From contig JAQUKH010000038.1 in NCBI GenBank assembly GCA_028719205.1, forward strand, positions 1 through 19,590: DNA of 19,590 bases. Reading direction: 5' to 3'. This stretch comes from a bacterium (lineage in GTDB: Bacteria; JACRDZ01; JAQUKH01). How positions within the stretch are numbered: position 1 is the first letter of the stretch; each line of letters opens with the position of its first letter. Shown here piece after piece: positions 8,084 to 15,090 of the stretch. The notes below the pieces were generated by a model. The model was given only the letters and a program-made list of their open reading frames with translations. It had not been told where the DNA came from and did not search any database. Both the position numbers and the translations under genes were made by a program.

Positions 8084-9153
8084 AAAAAAATAAAGTTTAC
8101 ATTATTGCAGAAATAGGGATAAACCATAACGACAAATTAGAGAACTGCTACAAAATGATAGATGTTGCATCAGACTCAGGCTGCGACGCGGTAAAGCTTC
8201 AATTTTTCAAAGCAAAAAATTTATATCCAAAAAGCGCTGGCAGGCTGAACTGGAAAGATCAAAATAAGCATTATTCCTACGATATCTATAAAGCGGTAGA
8301 GAAATTCGAACTTCCTGAAAATTGGATAGGCAAAATTATAAAATATTGTTCAGCAAGAGATATTGATCTTATTTCGTCTGTTTTTGATATAGAGAGCGCG
8401 CGAACGCTGAAAAAAAACGGATTTAAAAAAATAAAAATATCTTCCTATACCCTGACAAACATTCCATTAATTGAGTATTGCGCCAAAACAGGCCAACACC
8501 TTATTTTATCTACAGGAGGAGCAACCCTTTCCGAAATAGACGAAGCAGTCCAAGCGATTACAAAATATCATAAAAATTTCTCTATTTTGCATTGTTCCAT
8601 ACAATACCCTGTAGCGCTTAAAGATTGCAATTTGGGAATCATAGAAACCTTCAAGCTTGCGTTCCCGGAAATCGCCATAGGCTATTCAGACCATACGAAA
8701 GAAATTTCCTATGCTGCGATTCAGACGGTATACCTGGGAGGAAAAATTATTGAAAAACATATTACTCTCGACAAGAATATGAAAGGACCGGACCATTTTT
8801 TTGCTCTTGAGCCTCAAGAATTAAGGCAAATGGTAAAAGATGTTCGACAAGCAGAGAAAGACCGTAAAAGCGGAAATTTTATTATAAATAAACCGATCTA
8901 CGGCAGTACCGCAAAATTTCCATATCCCAATGAAGAATACCTAAGGGGCTTTGCTTATATGAAACTCTTCGCGAAACGAGGTATTCACAAAGACGAAATC
9001 ATACGACCTCGGGATATTTCAATATTAAGGCCTGGTGTAAATAAAAACTACGGTTTAGAGCCGAAATACCTGAAATTGTTTCAAAATTACAAAATTAAAG
9101 CAAAAAAGAATATATCTTTTGAAGATCCCATTACCTGGGATTCAATCTTATGA
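8080..9153 (+). CDS. neuB: NeuB-family nonulosonic (sialic-like) acid synthase with SAF domain
   Basis: This 357-residue protein is a PEP-condensing synthase of the NeuB/LegI/PseI/SpsE family. It joins PEP to a six-carbon sugar to make a nine-carbon alpha-keto acid. The TIM barrel starts IIAEIGINHND, followed by DAVKLQFFK, KISSYTLTN, LSTGGATLSEI, LHCSIQYP, GYSDHT, and EKHITLDKNMKGPDH near residue 230. The C-terminal part (about 290-357) is an SAF/antifreeze-like domain beginning RPGVNKNYGLEP. Length is typical of the family. It overlaps both neighbours by ATGA, so translation is coupled with the second AsnB-like gene and the PseG-like gene. A NeuB-like gene beside a PseG/SpsG-like gene is a known arrangement in pseudaminic acid and spore-coat sugar loci. 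Whether the product is sialic, legionaminic, pseudaminic or another acid cannot be decided here. Confidence 0.92.
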   Translation: MKKNKVYIIAEIGINHNDKLENCYKMIDVASDSGCDAVKLQFFKAKNLYPKSAGRLNWKDQNKHYSYDIYKAVEKFELPENWIGKIIKYCSARDIDLISSVFDIESARTLKKNGFKKIKISSYTLTNIPLIEYCAKTGQHLILSTGGATLSEIDEAVQAITKYHKNFSILHCSIQYPVALKDCNLGIIETFKLAFPEIAIGYSDHTKEISYAAIQTVYLGGKIIEKHITLDKNMKGPDHFFALEPQELRQMVKDVRQAEKDRKSGNFIINKPIYGSTAKFPYPNEEYLRGFAYMKLFAKRGIHKDEIIRPRDISILRPGVNKNYGLEPKYLKLFQNYKIKAKKNISFEDPITWDSIL

Positions 9154-10145
9154 CCAGGAAAATTATGTTCCGAGCCGATGCAAAACCATCCATAGGGGTG
9201 GGAGATTTGATGTCATTTATAAGCCTCTCGCGGTATTTTGAACACTACGGGTGGGAGTGCCATTTTGCCACAAGAGATTATGATCCTGCTTTAAAAATAC
9301 TAAATGCATATAAAATCAAGAAATCAATGTTAATTACACAAAGTTCAGGAATTAAAAATGAGGTTGAAAAAATAAATCATTACCTGGAATTGCATGATAT
9401 CAATGCTATTTTTATGCAAATAAATGAGAATAAACTAAGTAAATATACCGCCATAAAAAATGACATCTTTAAAGCGTGTGTCTATTTTGACTATGACCTG
9501 CCTAAAGGTTATGATCTTGTTTTAAGCTGGGATGTGAATTCCCGGGATTATTTTAAAAAATATCGAAATTCAGAAACTAAATTTTTCGCCGGGCCAGAAT
9601 ATGTAATCCTTCCAGCTAACTTTAATATGCCTTCTATAAATAAACGCACTTATAACAGAAAAAGAAGAAAATTGCTTGTGTCAATGGGGGGAGCTGATGA
9701 ATTTAATTTCACTCTCAAAATAGCCAAAAAATTGAACAATCTAAAATGCGGCATGGAAATAACTTTTTTATTGGGCTACGGCTACCCGTACTTAAAAGAA
9801 TTTAAATCAGCTTTGAAATTGTCGAACCTAAGATACAAAATCAAGCAGAATTGTAAAAACGTGTTTAACGAATATATGAATCATGATATTGCCATCGGTT
9901 CCGGCGGTTTAACAATCTCTGAATTGGTAGCTTCAAGAACTCCGGCAATTATTACTGCTATGTATGAGCATCAAATAACACGATGTAAATATTTTAACAA
10001 TCTTGGATTGGTTAAATATCTAGGATTCAAAAACATTGAGCATTTAGAAAATTCAGATTTGGAAGGATTTTATCCTAGCCGAAATAATCAATTTAGTATA
10101 AAAATAAACGATGTAGTTAAATATATTAATGAGGCATGTCCATGA
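9150..10145 (+). CDS. PseG/SpsG-like UDP-sugar hydrolase homologue lacking the catalytic His
   Basis: The 331-residue protein has the GT-B-like fold of PseG, the hydrolase that removes UDP from 2,4-diacetamido-trideoxy-altrose before the NeuB-type condensation. It starts IMFRADAKPSIGVG and continues with AGPEYVILP, LLVSMGGADEFNFT, and the nucleotide-binding SGGLTISELVASRTPAI...EHQ block. Family members carry GxGHxxR near residue 17. Here that reads G18-D19-L20-M21-S22, so the catalytic His is Asp and the Arg is Ser. The remaining motifs are intact and the gene is undamaged. It probably binds a nucleotide sugar but may use another catalytic residue, act as a glycosyltransferase, or be a non-catalytic homologue. 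It overlaps neuB and the following SDR gene, each by four bases. Confidence 0.8.
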   Translation: MTRKIMFRADAKPSIGVGDLMSFISLSRYFEHYGWECHFATRDYDPALKILNAYKIKKSMLITQSSGIKNEVEKINHYLELHDINAIFMQINENKLSKYTAIKNDIFKACVYFDYDLPKGYDLVLSWDVNSRDYFKKYRNSETKFFAGPEYVILPANFNMPSINKRTYNRKRRKLLVSMGGADEFNFTLKIAKKLNNLKCGMEITFLLGYGYPYLKEFKSALKLSNLRYKIKQNCKNVFNEYMNHDIAIGSGGLTISELVASRTPAIITAMYEHQITRCKYFNNLGLVKYLGFKNIEHLENSDLEGFYPSRNNQFSIKINDVVKYINEACP

Positions 10146-10999
10146 TTCTTATTACAGGCGCGTCAGGAATAGTTGGCGAAGCAATATATAACAAGTTCGC
10201 AGGTTTTTATAGCGTAATTGGTCTAGCTCACTCAAAAACAAATAAAGTTTTGCTCAATATTGACCTAACGGATGCAGATGCAGTCAAGATTTTTTTTAAG
10301 AATCGTAATATTGATACTGTTATTCATTGTGCGTGTGAGATTCCATCTCGTTCTAAACTACAAGATGCTGAAATATACAAACGAAATTTGTATATGGTGC
10401 TAAATATCCTTGAAAATATTAAAAACAACGTTCGTTTTGTAAATATTGGCGGTACTGTTATATATCAACTTCGGGCTAATGCATCTTTGACTGAAAATGC
10501 TGCATTGAGTTGCCAAACATTTTATCATTTATCAAAAAAGCACATAGAAGAATTGCTGCACCTTTTTTATAAAGGAACAAAGAATTTGCTGAACGTACGA
10601 ATATCATCACCTTATTCCTTAAACAGGGAAAACGACAGCATTTTTTATAAATTCATAATAAATGCCGTGCTTAATAACAAAATACAGCTGTGGGGAAGCG
10701 GAAATCGTACCCAGGCTTTTACAAACACCGAAACTCTAGCTCTTTCTATGAAAGAATTGCTTGATATGCATATTTCCGGGGATTTTAATTTTGTAACCAC
10801 TCCTTCTGTTTCAATGCTTGAATTGGCTAAAAAGATCAAAGAACATAAAAAGGGGCTAAAAATAGAGATGACCGGGAAAGAAGACCCTGAAGATAATTGC
10901 CGAACAACTATCGATATCTCCAAGGTTTCCAAATTTATTACCATAAAAGATACACTATCAAATGACATTAAAAAGATACTTAACAGGTTGAAACCATGA
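10142..10999 (+). CDS. NAD(P)-dependent epimerase/dehydratase-type SDR protein
   Basis: This is a 285-residue extended short-chain dehydrogenase/reductase of the sugar epimerase/dehydratase type. It begins with the dinucleotide loop TGASGIVG (residues 5-12), has a VIHCA strand and the catalytic Tyr-Lys pair in YHLSK. Near the usual Ser/Thr position the sequence reads IGGTVIY, with Gly four residues before the Tyr where GalE has Ser, so the third catalytic residue may be the adjacent Thr. The C-terminal part is short compared with GalE-type enzymes and resembles RmlD-like or NAD-dependent reductases. I choose the ATG at 10142 over 10136. It forms an ATGA overlap like its neighbours, and a GAGG lies 7 bases upstream. 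It is likely to epimerise or reduce the nucleotide sugar feeding the nonulosonic acid path. Substrate unknown. Confidence 0.82.
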   Translation: MILITGASGIVGEAIYNKFAGFYSVIGLAHSKTNKVLLNIDLTDADAVKIFFKNRNIDTVIHCACEIPSRSKLQDAEIYKRNLYMVLNILENIKNNVRFVNIGGTVIYQLRANASLTENAALSCQTFYHLSKKHIEELLHLFYKGTKNLLNVRISSPYSLNRENDSIFYKFIINAVLNNKIQLWGSGNRTQAFTNTETLALSMKELLDMHISGDFNFVTTPSVSMLELAKKIKEHKKGLKIEMTGKEDPEDNCRTTIDISKVSKFITIKDTLSNDIKKILNRLKP

Positions 11000-11565
11000 A
11001 GATAGCTTTATTTTCGGATGTTCATGCGAATGTGATCTCGTTAAAAAAAGTTGTAAGATTTTTGCGTTTTCAAGGCATTACTGACATATATTGCCTTGGG
11101 GATATAATCGGTTACGGAAAACATCCCAATGAAGTAATAAGTGTACTTAAGAAAGAGAAAATCAAGGCAATCAAGGGCAATCATGAAAAAATATTTTTAA
11201 GCGGGAAATACCTTAAGAAATACAATTTAGATCATACAAAAAAAATTATAACAAAAGCATCTTTGGAATATATGCAGAACTTGCCAGAGGCAATCGAATT
11301 AAAATCATACAATGCCATATTATCACATGCAATCCCGGGTACAAAAGATAGCTACCTTTATGCAAATTCTGATTTTTCAGTTTTTGATGCAATAAAACAT
11401 AAAATAATATTTCTAGGACATAGCCACTATCCTATGCTTATGGCTTATCGCAATAAAAAAATAATCAATCCAGGTTCTGTAGGGCAGCCAAGGGATGGAA
11501 ATGATAAGCCAAGCTTTCTTATCTGCGATTTAAAAAAACAAATTTTTGAATTTTTACGTATTTAA
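10996..11565 (+). CDS. Calcineurin-like metallophosphoesterase (YfcE/MJ0936-type)
   Basis: The 189-residue protein has every metal-binding motif of the small bacterial metallophosphoesterases: FSDVHAN, GDIIGYG, KGNHE, SHA and GHSHYP, followed by the family-typical NPGSVGQPRDGN. Two divalent metals would be bound by these Asp, Asn and His residues, so it should hydrolyse a phosphomonoester or diester. It overlaps the SDR gene by ATGA, making it part of the operon rather than a chance insertion. In this setting it might remove the phosphate from a sugar-phosphate or nonulosonate-phosphate intermediate, or cleave a nucleotide-sugar bond. Relatives include promiscuous phosphodiesterases, so the substrate is unproven. 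It is followed by a 12-base gap carrying a strong ribosome site. Confidence 0.88.
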   Translation: MKIALFSDVHANVISLKKVVRFLRFQGITDIYCLGDIIGYGKHPNEVISVLKKEKIKAIKGNHEKIFLSGKYLKKYNLDHTKKIITKASLEYMQNLPEAIELKSYNAILSHAIPGTKDSYLYANSDFSVFDAIKHKIIFLGHSHYPMLMAYRNKKIINPGSVGQPRDGNDKPSFLICDLKKQIFEFLRI

Positions 11566-11567
11566 GT

Positions 11568-11574
11568 AAGGAGG
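11568..11574 (+). promoter_or_regulatory. Strong ribosome binding site before a GTG start
   Basis: AAGGAGG, a near-perfect Shine-Dalgarno match, lies only 3 bases before GTG at 11578. The spacing is short, but the encoded protein begins properly there (VEKINVLVTSVGG, a Rossmann-like strand), so GTG is the likely start. It lies in one of the two largest intergenic gaps of the window. Confidence 0.6.
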
Positions 11575-11577
11575 CAA

Positions 11578-12609
11578 GTGGAAAAAATAAACGTATTAGT
11601 AACTAGTGTAGGTGGTTTTAGCCATGGGAGCTCGATTGTAACCGCTCTTCAAAAATCATTCTTACCGCTTAACATAATAGGAGCGGATATGAGCCCCCGT
11701 CTTATTAATTCATCGCCTCTGAAACAAAAAGAGGTTATCCCCGCGGCTTGCGCAGCAGATTTCATTGATAATTTTATAAAGCTTATAAAGAAATATTCCA
11801 TCGACTGCATTTTCACCGGGTCAGAGCCAGAACTTCTGAAGGTGTCGGAATGCGCAGACGAAATTGAGGCCAATAAAGTAAAAATATTCTTAAACAACAA
11901 GGATGTGATAACTACTTGTAAAAATAAATTAAAATGTAATCAAACCCTAAGATCTCTGGGGTTTGATGTCCCGCAAACTATCCTTGTTAAGGATGCCGAG
12001 GATTGCGAACGAATTAATTTTTTCCCGGCTATTATAAAACCATATCTTGTTACAGGGGCATCCGCTAATGTTTTCTTGGCGGATGGCAAAGAAGAGCTTC
12101 GTTTAATAATAACCTATCTTTTAAGCAAGCAAATAGATATCATTGTCCAGGAGTATCTGCCTTACGATCAAAATGAATATACGGTAGGCGTTACATCTCT
12201 TTTTGAGGAACCGCAAGTGGTCTCTTCCATTGCTTTGCGCAAATTTATAGAAGGCCCTACGTCATATATTAAACGTAACTCTAGTGTTATATCCTCCGGT
12301 ATAACCCAAGGAGAATTTAAAGACTATAACAATATTCGTAAAACATGTGAAGAAATAGCGGAAAAGCTGGAATCGCGAGGACCAATGAATATTCAGCTTA
12401 GAGAAATAAAAGGGAAAGTTATGCCATTTGAAATTAATCCGAGATTTTCTGGAACTACATCTGCCAGAGCTATGAATGGCTACAACGAACCGGAATTTTA
12501 TATCAGACGATATATTATGCATGATCCAAAAGCAGCAGATTCCCTTGTTAATGCAAATAAAGGATTTGTCGTGAAATCCCTGAATGAGCAATACTTTAAA
12601 TATGAATAA
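11578..12609 (+). CDS. ATP-grasp domain ligase (carbamoyl-phosphate-synthase/PylC-like)
   Basis: The 343-residue protein is an ATP-grasp enzyme. An N-terminal preATP-grasp strand (INVLVTSVGG) and an IFTGSEPELL segment are followed by the ATP-grasp core: AIIKPYLVTGASANV (about 153-167), IVQEYLPYDQNEYTVGV and MPFEINPRFSGTTS. The last carries the metal-binding Glu and Asn. Such enzymes make an acyl-phosphate and couple it to an amine or thiol, as in peptide-like or carbamoyl ligations. In surface-sugar loci they are common but poorly characterised and may attach an amino acid or other acyl group to an amino sugar. Start is GTG, as argued for the ribosome site. It overlaps the next gene by 8 bases. 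The family is firm; the ligated partners are not known. Confidence 0.86.
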   Translation: MEKINVLVTSVGGFSHGSSIVTALQKSFLPLNIIGADMSPRLINSSPLKQKEVIPAACAADFIDNFIKLIKKYSIDCIFTGSEPELLKVSECADEIEANKVKIFLNNKDVITTCKNKLKCNQTLRSLGFDVPQTILVKDAEDCERINFFPAIIKPYLVTGASANVFLADGKEELRLIITYLLSKQIDIIVQEYLPYDQNEYTVGVTSLFEEPQVVSSIALRKFIEGPTSYIKRNSSVISSGITQGEFKDYNNIRKTCEEIAEKLESRGPMNIQLREIKGKVMPFEINPRFSGTTSARAMNGYNEPEFYIRRYIMHDPKAADSLVNANKGFVVKSLNEQYFKYE

Positions 12610-13504
12610 AAATTTCAAAGTAGAGTTAGTAAAAAAAATCAACTCTTCAAATAAAAAATACCGGCTCATACGCGCTAAATACGGCTATTACCATATTAGC
12701 CCTACGCCCACAGCATCTGAATTATCAAAGCTATACGAGAAGGAATATTTTAAAGATCTCTCTGTGGTTTCATCGAAAGGGATGGACATCGGAGGATTAA
12801 AAGAGATTGAAAGATTCCACTTTGATAGGCAATACGAAGAAATCCTTTCTTTTATTAAGCGGAATTTCAAACAAAAAAATATAAAAATCTTAGATGTGGG
12901 GTGTGGAACAGGAATGCTCCTGAAATATTTGTACAAAAAAGGCATTAAAGGGCTTTCTGGAACTGAAATTGATCCTTCGCAAAGCACAGATAAAATCCCT
13001 ATTTTTAATGGAGATTTCTTAAATTTCAAGACTCAGGAAAGGTTTGATTTCATCCTTTTTAATAACATTTTAGAACATGTAATAAATCCGCAAGAATTCT
13101 TAAAAAAAGCCCGAAATATTCTTAAGGATAGCGGGTACATAAGAGTCCAGGTGCCAAACGATCTTTCTTACACCCAGCATAAAGCCGTATCTTCTCTGGG
13201 AAAAGGGAAATTCTATTTTTTTTGTCCACCTGAACATATCAATTATTTTGATTTTGCCAGCATGGAAAAGATGTTGAGGGCTAATCATTTCAATGTTGTT
13301 GAAAAAACAACAAACTGGCCCATGGATATCTTTATTCTAATGGGGATTGATTATCCAAAAGATCCAAAGCTTGGGAAATTATGCCATGGCTACAGAATGA
13401 ACTTTGAATACAATACAGGGAAAGAATTTTTAACGACTTTTTATCAAGAAATAGCTAAACAGGGGATAGGAAGGGTGGTGATACAATATGCGAAAAAGAT
13501 CTAA
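12602..13504 (+). CDS. Class I SAM-dependent methyltransferase
   Basis: This is a 300-residue methyltransferase of the Methyltransf_23/UbiE-like class. Motif I is ILDVGCGTG (near residue 94), followed by FDFILFNNILEHV (motif IV region) with the LEH typical of this class, and VQVPND further on. The N-terminal 70 residues (GYYHISPTPTASELSKLYEKEYF) resemble the leader found on surface-polysaccharide methyltransferases, which place a methyl group on a sugar hydroxyl or carbon. Two in-frame ATGs are possible, 12584 and 12602. Neither has a clear ribosome site, and I prefer 12602 because it gives a short 8-base overlap. The end overlaps the next gene by 17 bases. The acceptor, and O- versus C- or N-methylation, are undetermined. 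Confidence 0.87.
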   Translation: MNKNFKVELVKKINSSNKKYRLIRAKYGYYHISPTPTASELSKLYEKEYFKDLSVVSSKGMDIGGLKEIERFHFDRQYEEILSFIKRNFKQKNIKILDVGCGTGMLLKYLYKKGIKGLSGTEIDPSQSTDKIPIFNGDFLNFKTQERFDFILFNNILEHVINPQEFLKKARNILKDSGYIRVQVPNDLSYTQHKAVSSLGKGKFYFFCPPEHINYFDFASMEKMLRANHFNVVEKTTNWPMDIFILMGIDYPKDPKLGKLCHGYRMNFEYNTGKEFLTTFYQEIAKQGIGRVVIQYAKKI

Positions 13505-14165
13505 TCTAATTATCGCGGCGCATCCTGATGATGAAATTTTAGGCTGCGGAGGCATTATCAGAAAAAAAGCTAAAGCTGGGGTAGATTCATACGTATTAAT
13601 CTTAACAGACGGATCCTCAAAACGCTATTCGCACAGCCAGAAGGTAACATTAAAAAATAACGCGTTGGCAGCAAATAAAAGAATTGGAACAAAAAAAGTT
13701 TTTTTTAAAAATCTTCCCAATCAAGGGTTAGATACGATTCCACTTTTACAGATCGTTAGAGTTATTGAACAGCATATAGATAATCTTAATATAGATACTA
13801 TTTTTACTCATCACGGGGGAGATCTTAATAAGGACCATCGGATCGTGTATGAAGCAACTATTACTGCCGCCAGACCTTTGCCTGAACAAAAAATTAAGCA
13901 TATTTATACATACAATGTAGCGTCATCAACCGAATGGAATAACTTTGAACCTAAGGATATTTTTATTCCGAATTACTTTATGGATATTGAAAACGAGATT
14001 GAGGATAAAATAGATGCGATGGAATGCTATAAAAGCGAGTACCGCAAATATCCCCACCCAAGAAGCCCAGAATCTTTGAGATGTCATGCAGGTTATTGGG
14101 GTCTTATGGCAGGCATGAAATGTGCAGAACCATTTCATCTAATACGAGCAATAGAAAAGGAATAA
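13488..14165 (+). CDS. PIG-L family zinc-dependent N-deacetylase
   Basis: This 225-residue protein is a PIG-L/LmbE-type deacetylase, which removes acetyl (or another acyl) from an amino sugar using one zinc ion. The signature AHPDDE is at residues 11-16 (His12 and Asp15 as metal ligands, Asp14 as probable base). The second metal histidine lies in GGDLNKDHR. It continues with ECYKSEYRKYPHPRSPESL, typical of the bacterial branch. The length is normal for the family. It overlaps the methyltransferase and directly abuts the formyltransferase (stop TAA, then ATG). That pairing suggests it frees an amino group for N-formylation. Several LmbE-like proteins act on GlcNAc conjugates, but the substrate here is inferred only from context. 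Confidence 0.9.
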   Translation: MRKRSNLIIAAHPDDEILGCGGIIRKKAKAGVDSYVLILTDGSSKRYSHSQKVTLKNNALAANKRIGTKKVFFKNLPNQGLDTIPLLQIVRVIEQHIDNLNIDTIFTHHGGDLNKDHRIVYEATITAARPLPEQKIKHIYTYNVASSTEWNNFEPKDIFIPNYFMDIENEIEDKIDAMECYKSEYRKYPHPRSPESLRCHAGYWGLMAGMKCAEPFHLIRAIEKE

Positions 14166-15089
14166 ATGAAGATAGTTTTTATTGGCTGCGTTAAAATTGG
14201 GCTAGATTGCCTTAAGCAAATTCTAAAAGACAAAGGCAATGTTGTCACAATTTTTACTCTAGCAAAAAAATATGCGGAAAAAACATCAGGTTTTGTTGAT
14301 TTTACTTCCTTGGCCAAAACAAATAAAATCACTTTATGTAAAACAAAACATATAAATGATAAAAAGAACATATCTAAAATCAAGAAGCTGGCACCTGACT
14401 TAATCGTCATCTGCGGATGGCAGCAGTTAGTAAACGCAGAAATCCTGGGGATACCGTCTAAAGGGGTTATTGGTTTTCATTCTTCTTTATTGCCGGAATA
14501 CAGGGGCAGGGCGCCTGTAAATTGGGCTATTATAAATGGTGAAAAACAGACCGGCGTCACTATGTTTTATTGTCAGCCGGAGGCAGATACGGGAGATATT
14601 ATTGCGCAAAAAAGTTTTCCTATTAATATAAATGATAATTGCGGCAGTGTATACAATAAGTCCGCAAAAGCCGCATGCCAACTTTTACATAAATATCTGC
14701 CAGTTATTAAAAAGGGCAAGGTCATTAGGAAAAAAAACTTTTCAAAAAGGTACCGGTTTTGGCCGAAACGCAGGCCGGAAGACGGAAGGATCAATTGGAA
14801 TTTATCCGCGCTAGAGTTGCATAATTGGATAAGGGCGCTTACGCGTCCCTATCCCGGAGCTTTTACATATTATGAAGGGAAGAAGTATTTTATCTGGGGC
14901 TCGCGATTAAGCAGGAATCCCCTTAAATGCCCGGGGAAATCCGGGGAGATACTGAAAATCCGCAATAAAAAAAATAATTCAATTGAATTGCTTGTAAAAA
15001 CGTTTGATATGCCGATTTACATTAATAATTTATCATCTGAACAGAGGAAATTGCCTTTGAATTTTGTACGGGGCAAATGTTTTATTTAA
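14166..15089 (+). CDS. Methionyl-tRNA-formyltransferase-like sugar N-formyltransferase
   Basis: The 307-residue protein has the N-terminal formyltransferase domain (MKIVFIGCVKIGL) and the core SSLLPEYRGRAPVNWAI...TGVT...ADTGDIIAQ, then a C-terminal part resembling the Fmt/ArnA OB-like domain. Such enzymes move formyl from 10-formyltetrahydrofolate onto an amine. The active-site triad in ArnA/Fmt is Asn-x-His and Asp. Here His105 and Asp141 are present at the ArnA-like spacing of 36, but the Asn position is Gly103 (G-F-H). A GxH form occurs in some sugar formyltransferase-like proteins as I recall them, so this need not mean inactivity. It follows the deacetylase with no gap. In an otherwise AT-rich region, hand counts of 60-base rows give about 28-30% G+C for 14221-14400, then 48, 47 and 42% for the three rows 14401-14580. 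Confidence 0.87.
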   Translation: MKIVFIGCVKIGLDCLKQILKDKGNVVTIFTLAKKYAEKTSGFVDFTSLAKTNKITLCKTKHINDKKNISKIKKLAPDLIVICGWQQLVNAEILGIPSKGVIGFHSSLLPEYRGRAPVNWAIINGEKQTGVTMFYCQPEADTGDIIAQKSFPININDNCGSVYNKSAKAACQLLHKYLPVIKKGKVIRKKNFSKRYRFWPKRRPEDGRINWNLSALELHNWIRALTRPYPGAFTYYEGKKYFIWGSRLSRNPLKCPGKSGEILKIRNKKNNSIELLVKTFDMPIYINNLSSEQRKLPLNFVRGKCFI

Positions 15090-15090
15090 A

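Noticed and set aside
12262-12669. 135-codon open frame on the minus strand
   Set aside because: It is antisense to the ATP-grasp and methyltransferase genes and is a shadow of their coding bias.
15064-15090. TTG start for the radical SAM gene within the formyltransferase
   Set aside because: ATG 15091 starts the protein at the expected first beta strand, and the TTG adds residues with no family match.
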